Positions 10,128 to 13,945 of a stretch of DNA of 13,945 nt are shown in pieces. The translations under genes and the position numbers were made by a program. Below the pieces are notes generated by a model. That model did not search any database. It was not told the DNA's origin and was given only the letters and a program-made list of their open reading frames with translations. Position 1 is the first letter of the stretch. Every line of letters starts with the position of its first letter. Source of the DNA: an uncultured Pseudomonadales bacterium (lineage in GTDB: Bacteria; Pseudomonadota; Gammaproteobacteria; Pseudomonadales; Cellvibrionaceae). Location: positions 1-13,945 of the forward strand of contig CALIUX010000126.1 of NCBI GenBank assembly GCA_938048505.1, in the 5' to 3' direction.

Positions 10128-10831
10128 GCGACGGGAGTGATATCAAGCTGTACACCACGACGCCACACGCATGTAGCTACCTAGACAACAAAGAAGCCAC
10201 CACACTATTTATTGACCCCAAAGCAGAGATTGATGCAGATTTTTACAGCGGTTTAGCCGGCCATGGCTTTAGGCGTAGCGGTAACCATGTTTACCGACCA
10301 CACTGCGAAGACTGCAATGCCTGCATTTCCGTCAGAATACCGGTTAAAGAATTCGCCTTTTCACGCTCACAGAAGCGCTGCATCAAGCGCAACAGCGACC
10401 TCACATTTAACGTCACTCAAACGCCTGATACTGACGAACACTTTGAACTGTATAAAGATTACATAAACCAACGCCATAGCGATGGTGATATGTACCCACC
10501 AGAAAAACCGCAATACCTTGAGTTTCTCAATAATCCTTTTGGCTGCACCCACTATATTGAAATGCGTTTAGAAAATGAATTGATTGGCTGCGCCGTCAGT
10601 GATCAACTGAGCAACGGTCTTTCGGCCATCTATACTTATTTCAACCCAACTTATGAGAGCCGTAGCCTAGGTAAATTAGCGATCCTGCATCAAATACAAC
10701 GCACCAAAGATCTGTCTCTGCCTTATCTTTACTTGGGTTACTGGATAAAAGAATGCCAAAAAATGCGCTATAAAAGCGAATATAGGCCTCTAGAATTACT
10801 GGTCAATAACCGCTGGTTAAAAGCTAAATAA
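10124..10831 (+). CDS. bpt: Aspartate/glutamate leucyltransferase Bpt (Ate family)
   Basis: Bpt transfers leucine from Leu-tRNA to N-terminal Asp or Glu, feeding the same ClpS/ClpAP route as Aat. It is homologous to eukaryotic arginyltransferase ATE1 and is often annotated ate. The 235-residue length is normal. The N-terminal domain has CSYL (17-20), EATTLFIDP (24-32), GFRRSGNHVYRPHC (48-61) and the clustered Cys61, Cys64 and Cys67 (CEDCNAC), with Cys17 possibly the further Fe-S/Zn ligand. The C-terminal GNAT-like domain has YTYFNPTYESRSLGKLAIL (170-188), then YLYLGYWIKECQKMRYKSEYRP (201-222). It overlaps aat by four bases. In Pseudomonas infA follows. Here the next gene is unrelated and convergent, only 31 bases away. 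Confidence 0.95.
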   Translation: MSDGSDIKLYTTTPHACSYLDNKEATTLFIDPKAEIDADFYSGLAGHGFRRSGNHVYRPHCEDCNACISVRIPVKEFAFSRSQKRCIKRNSDLTFNVTQTPDTDEHFELYKDYINQRHSDGDMYPPEKPQYLEFLNNPFGCTHYIEMRLENELIGCAVSDQLSNGLSAIYTYFNPTYESRSLGKLAILHQIQRTKDLSLPYLYLGYWIKECQKMRYKSEYRPLELLVNNRWLKAK

Positions 10832-10862
10832 AACATTTAAGCTAACGCTAACAATACTGCAT

Positions 10863-11648
10863 TTACCACTCGACGCCACCATAATGTGTAGTCGCGGCAT
10901 ACCCTAATTCAGCTGCTTTCTGTAAGGACTGCGCTATATCCTTTGTCATAAAATAACAATGAGTAAAACCTGCCTGAAAAGCATCTCCACAGCCAGTCGT
11001 ATCCACAACAGTTGAAGGCAAAGCATTTTGTTCGTATTGTTTACCTTTAAAAAAAGCAATGCTGCCTTTACTCCCTAAAGTCAGCACAATTAAAGTCTTT
11101 GTCCTAGTAGACAATTCAAAAAGACCATCAATCATATCGATAGTCCCGCCTACATAGGCAATATCCACACGGTCTATCGTGCTTGCAATCAACTCAAAAT
11201 CTGGCAAATCTAAATAATCGACGCATAAGAAATTATTGCGTTTTTTAGAGCGTGCCATGTCAAAGTTTGGGCAAGAGGCATGCGTGGCCCAAACATCAAA
11301 TGTACGCATAAACTCCCACGTTTTTTCGGGAATAACGTAGTCTCCATATACACCGCCCCTCCATGCATTTTCTTCACCAAATCGCTCGCCAAATTCATCA
11401 TTAAAGAGCCGGTTACTGGCTGTATCGCCTTCCAGCATTTCAACAAAGGATGTATCAACCCCATTGGCTTTTAAAAAAGAAAGGATTTCACCACCGTAAA
11501 AGCCGTTCCCTAGTGCCCCCACAAAAGCACAATCAACGCCTAGCTTTGACATTCGAATAGATTGATTTAAAGCGTTCCCTCCCAGAAAATATTTTTCTAA
11601 CTGAGGAAAATAATCAACTGCTGCAACACTAAAACAAGCTACTTTCAT
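10863..11648 (-). CDS. PfkB-family carbohydrate kinase, FrlD-like
   Basis: This is a ribokinase/PfkB-fold ATP-dependent sugar kinase. The 261 residues match the short form of fructoselysine 6-kinase FrlD rather than ribokinase (~310). Shared points are VDYFPQL near residues 11-17 (FrlD VDIYPQL), GGNALN (23-28), the GDY segment (102-104), LTLGSKGSI (189-197), and a C-terminal AATTHYGGVEW. The PfkB signature is DTTGCGDAFQAGF (216-228), with the catalytic base Asp222. The usual Ala of GAGD is Cys220. The true substrate is unknown; FrlD-like is by my own recollection of the family. The ATG at 11648 has only a poor ribosome site, and a TAA upstream in frame rules out extension. The gene is visibly more AT-rich than the ftsK side. 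It lies 86 bases after the GST gene and converges with bpt. Confidence 0.8.
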   Translation of the reverse strand: MKVACFSVAAVDYFPQLEKYFLGGNALNQSIRMSKLGVDCAFVGALGNGFYGGEILSFLKANGVDTSFVEMLEGDTASNRLFNDEFGERFGEENAWRGGVYGDYVIPEKTWEFMRTFDVWATHASCPNFDMARSKKRNNFLCVDYLDLPDFELIASTIDRVDIAYVGGTIDMIDGLFELSTRTKTLIVLTLGSKGSIAFFKGKQYEQNALPSTVVDTTGCGDAFQAGFTHCYFMTKDIAQSLQKAAELGYAATTHYGGVEW

Positions 11649-11707
11649 TGTGTAAACATTCCCTATTTATAACAGTTGGATTATATTGCCCTTCACGCCA
11701 GAACAAT

Positions 11708-11738
11708 CTGATTGCCATAATCAGATTATGGCAATCAG
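11708..11738. repeat. 15-bp perfect inverted repeat with one-base centre
   Basis: CTGATTGCCATAATC (11708-11722) is exactly complementary to GATTATGGCAATCAG (11724-11738), with A11723 between. Outside, T11707-G11739 and A11706-T11740 could extend an RNA stem. It overlaps the stop codon of the GST gene (11735-11737) and lies 60-90 bases before the kinase start. No run of T follows on either strand, so it is not a classical intrinsic terminator. It may be a 3' stabilising hairpin, a weak terminator, or an operator for the kinase gene. Confidence 0.85.
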
Positions 11739-12334
11739 GTCATAGCAATATAGTTAGGCAGATCTTCAATCCGAGAAAGCCACTCTTTAATATTGGGATA
11801 TTGTTGCAAATCAAAGCCACCTTCATGGGCAACATGGGTATAGGCATAGAGACTAATATCTGCAATGGTTGGGGCGTTACCCACTAGGTAATCGCTTTTT
11901 GATAGCTGATCTTCCATAACTTTTAGCGCTTTATGACCACCGATTTGCTTGGAGTCATATTCTTCTTTTTTCTCTTGCGGAAGACCAAGGTATTTATTGA
12001 TATAACGCGCAACAGCAATATACGGCTCATGGCTATATTGCTCAAAGAATTGCCACTGCAATACTTTGGCCCGCTCAAGGCCCGATGAAGGTAAGAAGTC
12101 AGACCCTTCTGCCAAAAAATTCAGTATGGCATTCGATTCACATAAAAAGTCAGACTCACCCATTTGAAGAACGGGAATTTTTGCATTGCTATTCATCTCA
12201 GAAAACGCTGAAGAGTGTGTTTCACCAGCTAATATATCAACATGAATCCATTCGTGTGGGGTAGCCAAAAAACTCATCAGCAATTTGATTTTGTAACAAT
12301 TACCAGACTGAATATCTCCATATACTTTATACAT
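11735..12334 (-). CDS. Glutathione S-transferase family protein
   Basis: This is a cytosolic GST-fold protein, probably glutathione-dependent; the substrate cannot be read from sequence. The N-terminal thioredoxin-like domain (about 1-78) holds Ser10 in SGNCYKIKLL as the likely catalytic Ser. It also has the cis-Pro motif IPVL (53-56) and ESNAIL (66-71), where Glu66-Ser67 bind the glutathione glutamyl group. The helical domain (about 87-199) has the usual APTIADISLYAY (154-165) with the N-capping Asp159. The 199-residue length is typical. The ATG has GGAG five bases upstream. The PfkB kinase follows after 86 bases on the same strand, so they may share a transcript; a functional link is not established. 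The final codons lie in the large inverted repeat. Confidence 0.88.
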   Translation of the reverse strand: MYKVYGDIQSGNCYKIKLLMSFLATPHEWIHVDILAGETHSSAFSEMNSNAKIPVLQMGESDFLCESNAILNFLAEGSDFLPSSGLERAKVLQWQFFEQYSHEPYIAVARYINKYLGLPQEKKEEYDSKQIGGHKALKVMEDQLSKSDYLVGNAPTIADISLYAYTHVAHEGGFDLQQYPNIKEWLSRIEDLPNYIAMT

Positions 12335-12404
12335 AACTTCTCCGCTATTTCTCTATGATATGACTCGTGTTTTGAATAAAGCAATGAGTAAGCCAAGAAT
12401 ATGT

Positions 12405-12424
12405 TTTTTAAGGCTTTTTAAGGC
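12405..12424. repeat. Perfect 10-bp tandem duplication
   Basis: TTTTTAAGGC occurs twice in direct succession, in the 125-base gap between the helicase-nuclease and GST genes. This is probably a replication-slippage duplication. On the minus strand it reads GCCTTAAAAA twice and forms no terminator. Confidence 0.6.
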
Positions 12425-12459
12425 TCCACCCCAAAAAACACGTTAAATAATAACACTCA

Positions 12460-13945
12460 CTACACAACCAACCAGCTTTGCGTATCAAGCAAAAATAAGA
12501 TTTTACTCACTTCACTCTGCGTGTGTCGCCCCAGAGCATCTGCATAATGATTGAGTGTCGAGGCGTATTCTTGCTGCTGATATTGCTCAAATTGTTCGAG
12601 TGACATAGCCCCTTTTTGAGCCGTTTTATAGTCTAGTAAAAAGACTTGACCATGATCATCCTGCCACCAGAGATCAATGCGAATCTGGTTTACCGTATTA
12701 TCGATGCCCTCCCCTATCAGTGCTTCCATCAACGGATATTCAGTATGAATCACTTCTGCATGGCTGAGTGCTTCATGCAGTGGCGAGTGATGATTGAGTG
12801 CTTGGCGAGTACAGTGCTCCACATGGCTAACCGCCTCTTCCAGCCATTGCCCTTCGTTAACATGCCCTGTACTGATTTGCATTGTGGGCAGTAGCTGTTG
12901 CAGCCGTGATATCCAGAAGGGTTTAGACTGTTGAATAAAGCGCTCTAGATCAAAGCCCTTGTTAACACGGGAAACAACCACTTCAAGTAATTCATGTACC
13001 AGCGTTCCCACAGCCTGCTGATAGCAAGGCTTAGATTCGGGCATGGAAAGTGGCGTTGCGCGGTTTCGATGAGCCAATGTAGGCATCAATGTCGATACGG
13101 AAAGACCATGCGTAATAGCGCTATTTTGGGGTGAGCGCTCAGTTGAATGACGAGTATTCATCAACTCCGTAAAATGTGAAATTTCAGCCGGCAAACACGA
13201 TGCATCTGGCAGGCGGTACAACATTTGCCCTGCCGCCTCTTCATGTAATAAGTTGTCATGCTCTGATTGCTGTGTGTCATCTAGTCTTTGGCAGCGCACT
13301 AAAAAAGCATCTTGCATGGTTGACCAAATATGGCTGAGCAAGCTGCCTTTTCGCGGCGCCGCGACTTCGTTTGTCTTTTTATCAATAGGCAGCTCGGCGC
13401 TTAAATACAGGTTTTTTTTGGCGCGTGTACATGCAACATAAAACAAACGGCACGATTCAAGCAATTCACGCCGCGCTTGTTGTAGACCTAGCCAATGATA
13501 AAGCGTATCGCGCTCTTCTCCTTTTTCACCCGTTGGGCTCAGTAGCCAAGTGCGTCCTTCTGTAGCATCAGTAAAAATATGCTCATGCCAACGAATAAGC
13601 GGGCTATTGGGTTTTGCCCCTGCAGAGCCTAACCCCACCAAGAATACCGCATCAAACTCAAGGCCTTTTGATTTATGCATGGTCATCACCTGCAGCTGTT
13701 CAGTGGCTTCAGGGTCAGGCAGTGCATACAGTGTGCTGAGCAAACGTGTGAGCCGTTCGGGCTGCGTTGCAGCTTCGGTAAGCGTTAATTCCGCCAGCGC
13801 ATCAAAGTAACGCTCCACATTCAAGCGATCTTCGGCTTGAATAACAACACTCCCGCCCAGCGCCAGCCAAACACCTTTGACCCAGTCGGTTAGAGGGAGT
13901 CGGTCGCGTTCTTGTAAAGCACGGCTCAATACCGCATGGCAGTGT
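12460..13945 (-). CDS. UvrD-type helicase/PD-(D/E)XK nuclease, AddA/RecB-like, partial (N-terminus beyond right edge)
   Basis: This is the C-terminal ~494 residues of a superfamily 1 helicase-nuclease of the kind that resects double-strand breaks, as AddA or RecB do. Counting from the TTG at 13929, helicase motif V reads MTMHKSKGLEFDAVFL (82-97) and motif VI reads RLFYVACTRAKKNLYL (161-176). After a linker comes the nuclease. It has GTLVHELLE with His312, HTEYPL with Glu397, RIDL with Asp419, and LDYKT with Asp433 and Lys435, then EYASTLNHYADAL. All catalytic residues are present, so the nuclease should be active. The frame is open to base 13945 without a stop, so the TTG is not the true start. 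AddA-type proteins have an AddB or RecC partner, which could lie to the right. I cannot decide between AddA and a RecB relative. Confidence 0.9.
   Translation of the reverse strand, partial: HCHAVLSRALQERDRLPLTDWVKGVWLALGGSVVIQAEDRLNVERYFDALAELTLTEAATQPERLTRLLSTLYALPDPEATEQLQVMTMHKSKGLEFDAVFLVGLGSAGAKPNSPLIRWHEHIFTDATEGRTWLLSPTGEKGEERDTLYHWLGLQQARRELLESCRLFYVACTRAKKNLYLSAELPIDKKTNEVAAPRKGSLLSHIWSTMQDAFLVRCQRLDDTQQSEHDNLLHEEAAGQMLYRLPDASCLPAEISHFTELMNTRHSTERSPQNSAITHGLSVSTLMPTLAHRNRATPLSMPESKPCYQQAVGTLVHELLEVVVSRVNKGFDLERFIQQSKPFWISRLQQLLPTMQISTGHVNEGQWLEEAVSHVEHCTRQALNHHSPLHEALSHAEVIHTEYPLMEALIGEGIDNTVNQIRIDLWWQDDHGQVFLLDYKTAQKGAMSLEQFEQYQQQEYASTLNHYADALGRHTQSEVSKILFLLDTQSWLVV

Noticed and set aside
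10822..10843. Small stem at the bpt stop (AGCTAAAT against ATTTAAGCT)
   Set aside because: The stem needs a bulged A, is AT-rich and has no T-tract. It is not convincing as a terminator between the convergent genes.
13927..13929. TTG as the start of the helicase-nuclease
   Set aside because: The frame is open upstream to the window end, and helicase motifs I-IV are missing, so the gene must begin outside.

Overview
The window carries core chromosomal genes of a gammaproteobacterium. The minus-strand series ftsK-lolA-rarA-crcB-serS-cysG, divergent from a plus-strand trxB-aat-bpt series, is the arrangement I know from the Pseudomonas/oceanospirillad side of that class. In E. coli, lrp lies between trxB and ftsK; here there is no lrp and no crcB-free rarA-serS junction. 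Base composition is moderate, and the species cannot be named from this sequence alone. No phage, IS element, CRISPR array, tRNA or rRNA is visible.

Left part, 1-7904, minus strand. Read in transcription order it holds the DNA translocase FtsK, the periplasmic lipoprotein carrier LolA, the AAA+ fork-maintenance protein RarA (overlapping lolA by 8 nt), the fluoride channel CrcB, seryl-tRNA synthetase, and siroheme synthase CysG. CysG begins at a GTG sharing one base with the serS stop and runs off the left edge. A 239-base gap between rarA and crcB holds a degenerate short tandem repeat and several small dyads. LolA has an unusual charged linker of about 45 residues after its signal peptide.

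Middle, 7905-10831. A 418-base divergent gap contains several dyad structures and presumably the ftsK and trxB promoters. It is followed by thioredoxin reductase, then aat and bpt, which overlap by 4 nt. Aat and Bpt are the two N-end-rule aminoacyl-transferases that tag proteins for ClpS/ClpAP degradation. The infA gene that often follows bpt in relatives is not here.

Right part, 10832-13945, minus strand. A visibly more AT-rich pair follows: a PfkB-family sugar kinase resembling fructoselysine 6-kinase FrlD, without other frl genes, and a small glutathione S-transferase. Between them is a 15-bp perfect inverted repeat with a one-base centre. At the right edge is the C-terminal half of a UvrD-type helicase fused to a PD-(D/E)XK nuclease (AddA/RecB-like), cut by the window end.

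I see no clearly new multi-gene system. The more interesting leads are the LolA linker, the orphan FrlD-like kinase with its palindrome, the repeat tract after rarA, and the structured ftsK/trxB intergenic region.
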